DNA of 64,000 nucleotides from Branchiostoma belcheri (Eukaryota; Chordata; Leptocardii; Amphioxiformes; Branchiostomatidae): positions 1,062,787 through 1,126,786 of the forward strand of contig NW_017804398.1 in assembly GCF_001625305.1 (NCBI RefSeq), given 5' to 3'. How positions within the stretch are numbered: the first letter of the stretch is position 1; every line of letters starts with the position of its first letter. The translations under genes and the position numbers were made by a program. Shown piece after piece: positions 11,301 to 23,764 of the stretch. The notes under the pieces are model-generated. The model ran no database searches. It was not told the origin of the DNA and saw only the letters and a list, made by a program, of their open reading frames with translations.

Positions 11301-13091
11301 GCTGCTGCCTCGACAGTAAAATCCTTTGCTTGTTTCTTATCGTTTGAAATAGATTATATGACGCTATTCTTTTCTATACAATTTATACATCATTTACATA
11401 ATATGTGATTAGTTGTTTTACAATCTGGGGCACTTTCTGTTCAAAACGGACACTGGTAGCTGGGTCTATAGGAGCATATACTCTTAGTCCTCAGCTATGA
11501 AAACACTTCTTTTGTACTATTGAGAAATGGAGCGGCGTGGTTTTAAATCGTATCCCATATATATCTCATCATGCTGAAATCTTTTACGTCAATACTGCTG
11601 CCATGAAATCCCACTTACTCTCTCAATAACTGATGGAAATCAAAGTCAGGTCTTTAAAACAGCGGTCATGGCGAAGTCTTTGAGAGACGTACGCTTCCGA
11701 CATCTGCCCCAAGCACTGCTGCAAGTCGACTTTTATCTTAAGGCATTCTGTCAACTTTGAGGAAGAAACTTTATGAATGGTTTGTATCAATCAAAGACCG
11801 TGAGGACCTGAACTCGGGTGTGCTGTATCCTGACGGAAGGTTAACAGTAACTACAAGATTATCCACAAGTACACGGTTATATTTAGACATAACTACGTTA
11901 AGGCAGCAAAGAAAGTACATATATGTCACCAGTGAAAAATGCTCGCACAACCCACACATCCCTTATTAAGGAGCAGAAAGGAATCCGCCATGGAGTTTTT
12001 CTCCCATAAGACACCTACGGAAGCAGGTTGAAAAGATTTAAGATTCGGATGTAGAGAAACAAGATACCATCCGGAGTCTGTTGCGGGAAAGAAATTCCTT
12101 GGATATGAACATTTACAACCACATGAAGAGATAACATCCCAGGAGATAAACATCAGTACGGAGACTTCTTGTCAAGGAATACATTGAAACCTGCGTTTGT
12201 TGACAAGCTACTGGGGCCCATTTATCAACCTTCAGTCAAGCATTTTGGTGGAGATGTCGCTGAAACGGAGGGCGTTGAGGAACTTAGCAAGACAGATATA
12301 GTTTGGTGATAACACTGCGAATGTGAGGGAAAACCATTCATGTCCTAAGGACTACGGAATAATAAAAACAGTGATTTATCCCCACATTTAGGGGTGTCGC
12401 GTTTGTTCATACACTCGTACATGTTGTACCTGTAATTCTGTTCCATGTGTGATAGCCACATGGGATCTGTTTGTCGTTATATACGGCTCTTGTAGACACC
12501 ATGTTGGTAGTCTTCTAGTTGCGATTTATAGTGGCTTAGTCCTTAGTATTGTAGAAAATCATTTAGTAGTTTAGAAAATGGGTTGTGGGAAAATTGAGTC
12601 ACTCCTTTCAAAACCCAAAGCACCACAGACAACGAGGAAACGACCCATTTATTTGCCATCGAGTTATGTATACATTGTAATGATCAAGTGTATTGCAAAT
12701 CCGTGAGACAAACACTACTTTGTTGGTCTGTAGTCAGGGCGTATGTCTACAATGAGTTGACTATTCAAATTTCTACAATTTATCCCAATTTCTCTAAACT
12801 TACAGACCAAGAAAAAACTATTCTTCTTGTAACTTCCCAAAACCCACAAATTGTGGAAAAGGTGGGACATTACGTATTCCATGGTTTACAGAACAGAAAT
12901 TCACCAATGTGCAATAAACCTTTCTAAACTCTTGTGGGGTTAACGTTTGAACTGTAAACTTACAGGTGGACCAAGATGACACATACAAACAGACTTACGT
13001 TTCCGTTTTGTGGAATGTTCTTCGTTTCCAACTGTTGCCCGCAAACGGCGCCGAGCAGGACAACAGAGCACAGCAGGATCGGGGTCCACAT
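8078..13091 (-). CDS. NG peptide (SFRNGVamide) / neurophysin precursor, NPS-type neuropeptide
   Basis: Three exons, all phase 0: 13091-12999, 10174-9737 and 8311-8078, giving 254 aa. Exon 1 encodes a classic signal peptide (MWTPILLCSVVLLGAVCG) and ends at GTAAGT. Exon 2 follows TCCAACAG and carries two copies of KR-SFRNGV-GKR (residues 68-76 and 124-132). Each has dibasic cleavage sites and a glycine amide donor, so the product is SFRNGVamide. Exon 3 follows CCACTAG and encodes a complete neurophysin domain (178-254) with all 14 cysteines, ending one residue after the last Cys. Known family: secreted neuropeptide precursors of echinoderms, hemichordates and amphioxus with an NG motif and neurophysin, related to vertebrate neuropeptide S and to vasopressin-type precursors. 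Vasotocin identity is excluded because no CYxxNCPxG peptide is encoded. The exon joins are inferred from splice sites and phase. Confidence 0.93.
9872..9898 (-). other. Mature peptide copy 2: SFRNGV + GKR
   Basis: TCG TTC CGC AAC GGA GTC then GGA AAA CGA, preceded by AAG CGC (Lys-Arg). The peptide is identical to copy 1 but codon usage is largely different. Confidence 0.92.
10040..10066 (-). other. Mature peptide copy 1: SFRNGV + GKR
   Basis: AGC TTC AGG AAC GGT GTG then GGG AAA AGA, preceded by AAG AGG (Lys-Arg). Expected processing is dibasic cleavage, trimming and glycine-directed C-terminal amidation. Confidence 0.92.
10985..11185 (-). mobile_element. MITE family A copy, near full length, in intron 1 of the NG peptide gene
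   Basis: Flanked by TAA at 10982-10984 and TAA at 11186-11188. The ends are GGGCCCGGTCGC and ...GCGCCA, imperfect inverted repeats. The internal core on the minus strand includes GAACCAACCGCGGACAAGAA. A 3-bp TWA target duplication suggests a PIF/Harbinger-type MITE. Confidence 0.7.
11193..12998. other. Remainder of NG peptide gene intron 1
   Basis: Non-coding between exon 1 and exon 2. A short GCT-type triplet run lies near 11290 (gactgctgctgctgctgcc). Nothing else was identified. Confidence 0.5.
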
Positions 13092-13184
13092 CGTGTCGCC
13101 TTCTGCACGGACGCAACAGGACAACAAGGTTATCAGAGGATGTGAACAGCTACAGTACAGAAGAATACTGCAGTTCTTTCAATT

Positions 13185-13197
13185 CTTTATTCATATA
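13185..13197 (-). promoter_or_regulatory. Candidate TATA-like element of the NG peptide gene
   Basis: On the minus strand TATATGAATAAAG lies about 95-105 bases upstream of the ATG at 13091. That would leave a 5' UTR of roughly 70 bases. This rests on position and base composition only. Confidence 0.25.
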
Positions 13198-13199
13198 TC

Positions 13200-16132
13200 A
13201 AAATTGCGGACACACAGAAATATATGGAGGTTTGAAAGGCGTTGATATTAACAACCATAACAAAATCTAATCACATATGTAAGTATGTTATTCACCACTG
13301 ACAAGACAGGACCCAAATTGCCGGGCAATTAATGCATATTGGATTATTTTGTCTGATTATACACTTTGATTTACTAATGGAGAAACGAGTTTTGAAGTCT
13401 TTTTTTGCTCTTGCTGGGGGGTCGAATATATTGTTGTCATTTCTCTTTGTTGTCATTTATCTTCATTCAAGCATCTTAGTTGCAGGCGTCTAGAGTTTTC
13501 CATACGTCGTTACGTTACTGTGCACGCTGTTGGAATAGCTTGAAGTGTTTGCCTTAGCGTCTTATCATAAATTGCTTCAAGTTGGAATCACAAATTGTTC
13601 TCCTCTCCCAAGCACCAGTGGACGTAATCCTTCATGGAGAAACAGGATGTTTAGAGACGCCGCCAGGTACACGATATGCACATATTAATGACACCAATCC
13701 CCCACCTTTAGGTAATATCGACAGATTCAGATATTATCATGGAGGCATCGATCTACAGCAGGGCACGGAAGGATACAAACTTTTATATGTGCCTGCCGAC
13801 ATGGCCCTTACCCCAGCGGGCGGTTCAGAAAAAGGTGTTGACTTTGAGCTACATGTATGTGTTTGATATATGGTCTGGTTCTTCTGGCCGGACAGCCCTG
13901 ACCCCCTGCCCGCCGACATCGGCGACAACCCTGTTGCTCCTAGCGACATGGCGATGGTTATCAACCCGCTAAGGGACAGTTTACATGGCGGATATCCTAT
14001 CACAGGTTGTATTAGATCGATACAAGTGGCTTTATGTGTGCTAACGACGGGGCCAAATGTTTGACATCGTGCGTGCAATTGAGCGGTGAATCTATAAAAC
14101 AGACGATTCTGGGGAATAGAAGCTGCTGTCGCATTCTCTGCCGATACAAAAAAGTGCCGTGGAGCATTGTTTAGGGAGAACTCAGCTTTGCCCGTTATTT
14201 CCCCTGTCCTTTCCGTGGCAAGCCAGTCATTAGGTCGTTTGCGTCAGTCGATAAACAAAAAGCCTCCCGGTAGAAAACACTGACATGACAGATAACGGTA
14301 ACCCACCGACCGACTGCAATGTCGCAGCATCATGGATAAGCGACGTTTTCCTTCTTCTTTTCGAATGTTTTGAAGTGTTAGTGTTATTTGGAAAGTTTGC
14401 TTTGCAAGAACACATGTTTGGACATTTTGCTCGTCCATGCCAGTATTTTCAGAGCCGCAATGTCAAGAATTAAAGGAGTCATTTTTTTCACGCAGACCGT
14501 GGAATAAGGTCACTCAACAAATCACAAACAAGCAAGCTGATATGGACAGCTACTACAACCAGTCATACATCCAATATATCTGCACAGACTCAGATAGGAA
14601 ATGTTTATACATGTTTCACACTGACCGGGAGTCCAGAATCAACACCGGTACCAACCTGCGACACTTACAACTATTAGTGCTATAAACCGACAGATATCAG
14701 TCTGAACTAGCCACGGAAAACAAGTTTTACTCACGTTTTCGGCACGTAGACAAGATGCTTTTTGCAAGTAGCAAGTAGCAATATCCAGCTCTCCGGGTTT
14801 TACTGTCAAACGCCAAACCAAGCGGGTCGTTTTATACCTGACTTTCCTCGCCTGTGTGACTTGTGACGTCAGCACGGAGGCCGCCCCTAAGAATTCATAA
14901 TACATAAGACACGAAGATCTTAATCCTCTCTGATGCAGACAAGACGGCCCGGGGTGGTGCAGAGGTTTTGCCGGCTACGGTTACCCTTTACAATAAATCG
15001 ACGGGTAAAGAGATTGACTTTGCTCTTTGACGAGTTGTGAAAGGTGAGTTGCTGTGATTGGTGGGTATCGTTGATACAGATGTTGTGTGGTGTTTCACAG
15101 AAAGCCAAACATGGGCGTGTGCATGGGAGGACGCGTCCATCTCATCATACCGGATCGAGTACCAGGAAGAGGAAATCACTTAAGAGTCCGAGGGTGACGG
15201 TGAGGCTCACTGGCACCTAGCGATGCCCAAATGTTTGGTGTTGCAGTGACACTGTTGGTGGCGAAATTTGCGACAGCAGTAATCTTTCACATAATAGTGT
15301 TGTTTACTGTTTATTGATTTTACCAGTGGAAACACATTGCCCACTTGTGTTTTTCAATGTGCCCTGGGGGAAACCATGGACATAAGCTATCGACATCAAA
15401 TAAAGTCAACGATACAAGAAATAACAAAAAAAATCACACAAATTACAAGTCGGTACAAAACCACAGTGACCTATAGATGCTTAAAACTAAACATAACATA
15501 AAGTCATGTTACAAAAAATAATGATGTAACATACGAAACGCCACGTATGATATCATAAATATCCTCTCTCAACTTTGAAGTTTTCAAGATTTCTATCAAG
15601 GCTATAGTCAGATAGATCCTCAGTCCTTTTCTTTGATTTTTCCCGTGTGTTCTTAGAAAGGTGTGTTTTGATGATGCACTAATCGTGCTTCCTAAGAAAC
15701 ACCTCTTCGTGCGCATCTCGAGTTTCCAGAAGGAGATGTAGGCGTTATGACAAGGACAGGCGGTGTCCAAGGTCCTGTTCCACCCGTGTTGTGTTACTAA
15801 CGTACACTGTGACACGTACTCACAGAGCCAACACGTCAGCATAGTGGTGTGGCAGGCACAGAACCTACTATCGAAGCTGATAAGGTAGGCATTAGAATCT
15901 TCTGTCGTCGGTGCGAAGACCGTGTGATCGGGCAGGTCATCCAGAATCAATAAGTGGTCCAGTGGTCCATCTAGGATGTAACGGTCAAAAGAAACATAAT
16001 CATAACTGACTTATTCAGCCATTTGCATACCCGGCCCCTTTACTTGTAAGCGCATGATTTAATCTTCGATACAGCTATCTGACCAGGTTAGCCCCTGTTC
16101 CCGGCGCACAGGACCACAGGCGTCATCCATTA
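13200..16132. other. Intergenic DNA, no supported gene
   Basis: Open frames at 13582-13866 (plus, 94 aa) and 15504-15950 (minus, 148 aa) show no motif I recognise and no flanking splice structure. Either could be degenerate repeat. Confidence 0.4.
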
Positions 16133-16333
16133 GGACCTGGTCACATTCGTCACATTCGAGGTCTCGATTTTGATGTCGTGGGATTTTTTTAGCAGGCTGT
16201 GACAAGAACCAACCACCGGCAACGTTCCTAGCTTTCTTTCTATGTATCAAGGCAGGTGGATTTTGTAGAACACATGCACAGCTACACCAAGAACAGTCTC
16301 AGTTTGCGACCGTAGGACGAATGTGGCCAGGCC
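16133..16333 (+). mobile_element. MITE family A, full-length copy
   Basis: It starts GGACCTGGTCACATTCGTC and ends GACGAATGTGGCCAGGCC, which are clear terminal inverted repeats. It is preceded by TTA and followed by TTC (one mismatch to a TTA duplication). The core has GATTTTGATGTCGTGGGA and the GTGACAAGAACCAACCACC block. Confidence 0.8.
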
Positions 16334-17128
16334 TTCAGGGGTTTCCCCTCCTGATCGAAAAGGACTTAAAACAACGATATCCCTCAGGCCCGGCCGTCCC
16401 ATGGGACTTGTGGTACTGATTTTTTGCTATGCCATTTGACTAAAAATGATCTGGTAAGTTTATCTCACGCCAAGTATCACATTTATCAGTGAAACCGTTA
16501 CACGTGTTTAAACGCAGTGTCCATTAAACCATCAGTGTTTTTATTGCCTCACATCAAATACGGCCTCGCTGTCTCTCATGTGTGATGGAGTGATAACTTT
16601 GTAATTTCACGGATCTCAGCAATACATATTTTACCAATAAAGGATTTATCAGTATCACAAGAAAAATCTTTCGGGCCGTTTTATTATCTATGGGTCCGGT
16701 CACTACGTCTTCCAATCGCATACTGAGGGCATTCTTGGAAGAAGAATTAATTGTTGAGATTGAAATGTGGGGAAGTACTTCTATGAGTCCTTGTTTTAGT
16801 GTATTTAACAATAGCCTTTAGTGGCCAAACTTGATGGCGGTATCTATATATCTGCCTTCTAACACAAGCTGGAAGGGTTGTTGATAAATGATACCGTCTG
16901 CTACACAAAGGTCAAATTTGTCACAAAATGAATGACAGTGCGTGTTCATGCGTCATTGCGGGAACATGACTGTTCGTCTTCAGTCTGTAGTCAAAATTTA
17001 GACGAATTAGTCAGAAAAACGCCGCCTACGCGTTATCGCTCATTGCCTATGCCTAAAACTTTGAGCCAAGTTTGCTAACTTTAAAGGCATCCAATGAAAT
17101 GAGAGGCAGCACAAAAACATGTGAGTCG

Positions 17129-17402
17129 TGTGGCGCAACAGTAGTGTTCGCCATAGACCCAAGAGGTCCCCGATTCGAATCCTGCCCGAAGCCACCGATC
17201 TTGTGCCCTTGGGAAAGGCACTTTACATGACTTTTCTCACTTCACTCAGGTGTAAATGAGTACCTAGCTTCGTTAAGGGACGTCCCTCGGACAGGACGTT
17301 AAATGGAGGTCCCGTGTTTGGGACAGCCACACCCAACGCACGTTTAAGAACCCACCACACTTATCGAAAAGAGTAGTGGTTCTTCCCGGTTCAAACCTTA
17401 CA
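17129..17402 (+). mobile_element. tRNA-derived SINE
   Basis: It begins with an A-box-like TGGCGCAACAGTAG, then a B-box-like GATTCGAATCC at 17172-17182. A conserved-looking body follows (CCCTTGGGAAAGGCACTTTA, then AAATGAGTACC). The promoter boxes are correctly ordered and spaced for RNA polymerase III. It is not a functional tRNA because the acceptor and anticodon arms do not form a full cloverleaf. Confidence 0.75.
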
Positions 17403-20128
17403 GTCTGGTCTCAGGTTTGACATCTTTGAAGAGGTAATTAATAACAGTCACCTGTTATGTCAATCCTTCCACAAATGTGGCAAATCTTCATAAAAAAATA
17501 AATTGAGATATTCTAGATGCGGAAATCTGACTGATATTGACATGTTTTAAAGATTTTTGAATAGACACTGCTGCAGTTCCAGAACAAGCGTACACAAACT
17601 TCTTCTAATGTCACGTCTTTCCGGGACCAAGATCTATGTACCTAAAACAATCGTTAAGTTCCGCTGCAGTTCCGTAACAACTTCCGTAACAAGTCTCTGA
17701 GAATGGGGGCAAGATCTAATAATTTCGAGGTCTTATCATTTGTTTACATACCAATTTTCATTACGATCCATCTATGGCTCGAGTTATACTGCTCACTTGA
17801 GCAAGTTATCTCTGTTGGGCCGTAGTTGGGCCGTGTTTCTAAAATCACCGTTCTTATACAGATCATATATAGGCAAATTTCACCACAACGCACAAAATGC
17901 TTTCCGGTTTCTCCTAGCCTAGTCAATGCCGAACCCCTTCCTTTGATCAGGTTTGATGATGAAGGCCAGAGTCTACCTCTGGCGTCGCGCTTTACTCGGG
18001 TTTACAGGCCCTCCGTCCGCTAGCTGATGATCACTAAGCGACCATGTTTGGATTAGTGTGACCCTTGGTTTATAATTAGAAACATCACGTACGTTTCCTC
18101 TGCTGGTTCTTACCAGAGAACATGGTTCTACTTCTACACAAACGCGGCGCTATTGAATTTTTTAGTTGATGTTCGTGCTGGTTATTACGTTACCTTTAAC
18201 AGACTTCGAAGAAGAAGCCAAACCTCATAAGAGCCTTAAAGTTGATCGGGCAGTAGTTGTACATGTACGTTCTTTATTGATTTATATTCTTTTACACTGT
18301 ACATACAATTAGCTTTAGTTACCATGGGGCCACACAAATCCAAATTTGCTAATTGGTTGCTGAACGATCCCCTTCTAGTGGAGAGGGGGCCTTAGGGGTG
18401 TTAGAATATTTCATTTCAGCACATCAGTAAGTAATTGTGACAGTTCGCGCCACAGGTCCATATCTCAAAACAAATCTTCCTGAAGTTCATACTGTACGTG
18501 GCGATGCTAAGGCCACATCCTGTGCGTTGGAGGCTGTAGATTAGGAAAAATAATCCTGGCAACACGTTCACCGATTTCGTACCGTCTTTACTAGGTTTAC
18601 TGGGATCCCCTTACTTGGCGAATACTTAACGTGTTTTACAGCGAATCGCTACAACATAGGTCGAACCGAAGCTTCGTGACAAAACCATACAAGGCTAGTA
18701 GCTAACTATCATTCCAAGAAGCTTTTAGCAAGGATTGACTAACTGTGATAACGTTGAAGATATAGCCCCATGGTAATAGTCAATGGCTGGTGACGTGGAC
18801 GAAATTTCTTAGCTTGATTGAAATGCACAAAAAAGGCAGGGAAACAGGAATCAGTGAGAGATATAGATATGAAGGATGAAACCAGCCCTCTTAATGAAGG
18901 GATTATACTGAGAATGCATACTTGTGATTCTGATCACCAAAAGAGGCAGTTGGCGCTGAATAGGGATTGAAATATTCCAAAGCAAATGAAAACACTTTCA
19001 AAACGTATTTGATGTCAAAATTCAGATAATGTTCGCCACCAAAACTTCTCGAAAAGCGATGCTCACGCCGGACTTACTGAAGATTTGATCTTAGCACAGA
19101 ATCGCCAGTTTTGCCCGAGGCTATGCACAGAAGGTTAAATCTGTGAGCATGATATTTTTTTTTCTTTTTCTTAGTTATATAATGTTAAATGGGAGCTTTC
19201 AGGCATACGTCTAAAGTAACCTATCAAAGAGATGGTAGAAGAAATGCTGAGCGTTTGAATTCCCTATGATATGGATGTAAAACATTTTCGCCATGCTAAT
19301 ATACATCCTTCTTAACATTTCCCTTGACTAGTGTAGATTATGAAAGACAGTTCAAATAAAAATGACTATTACATGCTTTGTTTGTTGTGGGCGATCACGA
19401 TACCAGATCTTTTGCGATCCTCTAAGCTAAATAGATCTAGAATTTAAGACTCTGCCCGTGTGAACAAAGGTCTATTTCTCAGAATTGTTCTACGTGCCGA
19501 TCACACAACACAGTTATTACTAATAGGTTTATAGTACGAACTAGAATTCTAAAAATGAACAGGTGTGTCACCAGAAATAATGCCACAAATACATCTAGTA
19601 GTGAGTAGGCCATTTGCGTCGATGCATGGGCAAATCCGTTGATCCTCTCGTTCACTATTAATGCATCAAAAAGAGATTTGGTGGGTGGTTTGGATTCTGA
19701 TCAGTATACATTGAACATTCGTGAACGCAGGTTACACCGAAGGGCACAAAATACGTACGCATATCTTAAGACCAGAGAGCTGTATTTATGGTGATCAAAT
19801 CGTTTAAACAGTCTGGCTTAACTCCTGATTTGTGTGCGTTTGCATTAAATAATGTGTGATATTTCATCAAGCCACACGTATCAACAAGCCAATGGTCGCA
19901 GCTGTTATTTTCTGGGTGGAATTAGAAGTGAAACATGGCCTTTAGCTATGCTAAACAGAACGACACTTCTGAACGTAGGACCATAAAACCTCGCCCACAC
20001 AAGCTTACGGTCGTAAGGCTAATAAAAGGTGTTTCTGAAACAAGGTGATTAACTTATTTACCCTCAAATGAACCCTGGTAACACAACATTTCTTTATATA
20101 TAAGCATCGCTCTGTATCGGTTGTGTTT
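17403..20128. other. Intergenic DNA, no supported gene
   Basis: No coding exon, RNA gene or bounded repeat recognised. Confidence 0.45.
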
Positions 20129-20176
20129 ACGCGTGTGCCCGTGTGTGTGTGTGTGTGCGTGTGTGTGTGTGTGTGT
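20129..20176. repeat. GT microsatellite
   Basis: Interrupted (GT)n tract. The open frames over it are repeat artefacts. Confidence 0.95.
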
Positions 20177-20523
20177 TATAAGATCTTTTGCTCAAAACAT
20201 ACAAAACACAGGTTGAAATAACAGATACAAAATGCGTAACGAACATGGAAGTGACTGGCCGACCAATAAAAATAAAATGAATATGATGGATTAAATCTTC
20301 CAGACTGAGAGATGAAATTGAAAACAGTGTCGAATATACAGCATAGTAGAGTATGGGAGGAGGGGCTACCGGTAAGGGGTAAAGTGCATAATGTGGTGTC
20401 GGTTGTGTTGAGTGGGTCAAAGGGGAGTATGTTTTCGAGATGAAAGCAGGATATGGATCGCAACATTTTAGTCTTTTCAGTGCTGTAAAGCTGTAAAATT
20501 TGCAATGCAACAAATAGTGTTCT

Positions 20524-20597
20524 ATGTGTATGGGCCTGTGCGTATGCGTTCGTGTGTATGTGACTGCGTGCGTGTGTGAGTGCGTGTGTGCCCCCCC

Positions 20598-20644
<47 letters not shown>

Positions 20645-20726
20645 ATGTGTGTTCGTGTGTGTGTGTGTGTGTGTATGCGTGCGTGCGTGCGTGTGTGTGT
20701 GCGTGTGTTTATGTGTGTGTGCGTTG
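20524..20726. repeat. Compound GT/GC-rich microsatellite
   Basis: (GT)n with TATG, TGCG and a C8 interruption. All overlapping Cys/Val or His/Thr frames are artefacts of the dinucleotide repeat. Confidence 0.95.
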
Positions 20727-20729
20727 ATG

Positions 20730-23700
20730 GCGTTCAGCACCAGGGACAGGTCTGCTTCAAGTTACAGAGCGAATTTTCTCGGAAATCGATAGCCGTTTGC
20801 ATTTTCCTTGTTCAATGATTTCACTTAAGCTTGATACTAAGCACGTTCATCCCAGAGGATTTATCCAGAAAGTGATCTTTCGTAGAAAGGTCAGTCCTGT
20901 AAACATGATATGTTTCGTTTGATCCGGCGATAAGCCCTCTTTGTAAATACCGTCCTTCAACCTAATCCGCACAACTTCGCTTTTTCACGACATCCGATAC
21001 CAACGGTATACTGGTGCTTTAACCCCACATCTTACCAGATCTCCTTCCAAACGCGCATTTCCTATGCCCACCAGAAGGATTTTCTTGCAAATCTCCCCCT
21101 TCGAAGACAAAATAAGTTGTACTCGTACACTTGTAACTAAGACGGGCATATAAAACACAAACTTGCACATGCTGTCTTTATGTTTGTTTCTGTTTTATTG
21201 CAGAGTCAATGCGGATTAAAACTAAGACTATCAAACACCACAGAAAAAAGGTTCATTCTGCTAAACCTTACTCCAACATAAACTTGGGATCTAGAGCATA
21301 TTCGCAGTTGCCATGCCCAAAGCCTTTCCCAAACCCTCTCTTGGAGAGCATGAGTCCAAAAGTACTCGAAGAATCTTTAATTCCCGAAGAGGAATAATAA
21401 AAGTCGGCATATTTTATACCTTAATCCAGCCCCAAGATTTGAACTAAACCGCCGCTGGTGGTAGCCTGTGTTATATTTCTGTCTTAAGACAAATGACCTT
21501 CCAAACTCACAAAAGGGAAACCTGGGTTTATGTGCTAACGTGCTATCAGGGCGTTACTGCAATGGCGGCATGGGGAGGGGCACAGTTTGGTAAGGCCATA
21601 CTGATTTGATGAAATGGATGACATCCTTTCGGCACCCCGAAACTGATGAGACCATGTGCCGCCCCTCAAAAAAGTTGCCTTCATGATAACACCTCAGAAA
21701 TGACTGAACACGCGTAACTTGGTAGACAATAAATTTTATTTTGTATTCTTCTTTGACCTTGGAAGACTTCGCTCAAGGCTTAAGATATATTTTCGACCTA
21801 CCGTACCGCACTAATACACGTAGTAAAAAAGCGATAGTGGGATAGGAAAATGCCTTCTGTGACACTAGTATCTGTTTTCCGATATGTTTTTCAATTTACG
21901 GCTCACATTTCTCCATTTCACCGCTTTTCTATAGAACTTATAGTGTAGTCGCGAACCTTTGCTGGTTTTAGAAACAGACGAAAATTGATGCGCACTCGGA
22001 TGTCACACATACAATGAAGTCATGACGTCAGTACATGGCCTGAGTGGGTGTTATATCCTCCTTTCCTTTCCTTTCCAGGAATCGTCTTTTCTGCGAACCC
22101 CAAAGGATCATTGAATTCGTGCTACCTGTTTTTTTTATCGCTAGACATCAGTAGTTACTGTATGATGTCTAGTACCAAACGAACTGGGGTCATCATACGG
22201 ATGTGAGGTGCATAAAGGGATGAAAGTTGTGGATCTAGAGCTCAGAAAAAATGGCTGAAAGAAGGCGGAATAATCTAAAAAGTATAGTAAGTTGCCTACA
22301 AGTTTGTGGAAGTGTGGAAAAACGACCAGCCAATAGTCAGGACGAGAGGCTATAGCCTGTAATGCCCGCATTCCCCAACAGGCGGCAATTTTGCAAGTTC
22401 TGTAAAATCATAGCATTCCCTGGCGACTAGTGGTGGCACTGCAGTGTATGATCTCATAACAAGATCCATCGTGGAGACCGTTCCAAATATTGTTACCACA
22501 AGAACACGGTAGTTATCACACATTCTTTGGCTTAAATGTCCAAACATTCAGCCCAGCTTTTTTCCATAAAAAAAGACAGTTGAATTTTGTAGGGAACATG
22601 CACGACTATCCCAGGAATACCTTCAGTTGGCGATCGTGTCTTTTATACAACCATAAAAGGACTTCGGATGAAACAAATTGCCACGAGTGTTCTGCAGTTC
22701 CGTAATGACATTAATTTTCCACGCAATATGTCAGCAGATGAAATCGATAGAGGAAGTCCCCGGGGGCCCCTGTACAGACACCGTGCCGCGATATCGAATT
22801 ACCATAAGCTCGTTCTTAAGGTTATATCTATTTTTACGCTGTTCCGATAGGTCGGGATGAGCAGTTAAGAAACTTAACGTCATATTCACTATGTCTGTGC
22901 TAATGGTGAGGGGGTTCCATATATGGTCTCCACGCTGTGATAATGTTTGTCGTTTAAATTCGCAGCTGGCGATACTTTAGCTTCAGCAGATGTTAAAGAG
23001 TTCAGCCAGATTTGCTTTCTGCTCCGAGAGACCGGAGAAAAAGCAGCCGTCTGTTAAAACGAAACATATCAGGCGGCTTTGGATGGAGATCGGCCAAACA
23101 CTTGGGCAACATTTCATCAATGTTTCATGAGGTCTAGTAAGTAATACGAGTGAAATACATTATCATGCATAAAGATATATGTGTATACGAGAGCTTTAGC
23201 AAAAACTGTGAACCCCTTTTTCACCCCACAACAACAGTAAAGTAACCTCACTTCGTTTACGCAAGATTAACTGACCAGATAAATCGCATGTTTTAGAGGA
23301 GACGCGTACAAAGCACAAAACACAACAAAACAACAGAAACAAACGAATGGCTAATAATGAGGACATTACCTTCCACGAGAGAGTAACGGTTTTGTTTGAT
23401 CGACTAGTGTATTGATTGATTAATAGGTAATTACCCTCCATGAAAATGGGGGTACTGTTTTTACTCCATTTCATGTTTGGTCTGATATCTGAAGATCGGT
23501 GAGAAGGAACTGTACGATATTTGGCAGATTGATGGATGGGGCCTTGGAGATTGTGTAGGTTGACTTTGAGCCCCTGGTGATTGACCTTGGTACTGCAGTT
23601 TAATTTTTTTATTCTGTTGTTTGCGCGTTATGGACTGTTTGTGCGATATTAAGGTAGCATGTAGTTGTTATTACCATGGTTTAGTGGTTTAAATTTGGGC

Positions 23701-23744
23701 TTCCTAGCTGTTTGCGTTTGATATTTACAATATGTTTAAAGTTG
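20730..23744. other. Intergenic DNA, no supported gene
   Basis: A frame at 21209-21397 follows a pyrimidine-rich TTATTGCAG and could mimic an exon, but I recognise no product. 22558-22640 matches the 3' half of MITE family A. Confidence 0.4.
22558..22640 (+). mobile_element. MITE family A fragment (3' half)
   Basis: ACAGTTGAATTTTGTAGGGA, then ACATGCACGACTATCCCAGG and TTGGCGATCGTG, match the 3' half of the full-length copies at 16133 and 26161. Confidence 0.6.
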
Positions 23745-23764
23745 NNNNNNNNNNNNNNNNNNNN
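23745..23764. other. Scaffold gap (20 N)
   Basis: A run of 20 N. The size is probably a placeholder and not an estimate. Confidence 0.99.

Noticed and set aside
13582..14064. Proline-rich overlapping plus-strand frames
   Set aside because: Frames shift repeatedly, no domain is recognised, and they could be an unidentified repeat; not enough to call a gene.
15504..15950. 148-aa open frame on the minus strand
   Set aside because: No recognisable motif, signal peptide or splice context. A frame of this length is expected by chance in 64 kb read in six frames.
17129..17402. Possible functional tRNA gene
   Set aside because: A and B boxes are present but the cloverleaf is not; the downstream body marks it as a tRNA-derived SINE.
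20522..20818. Cys/Val- and His/Thr-repeat frames
   Set aside because: Pure translations of a GT/CA microsatellite.
21181..21397. Possible exon after TTATTGCAG
   Set aside because: No partner exons and no recognisable protein; ends in a stop without family similarity.
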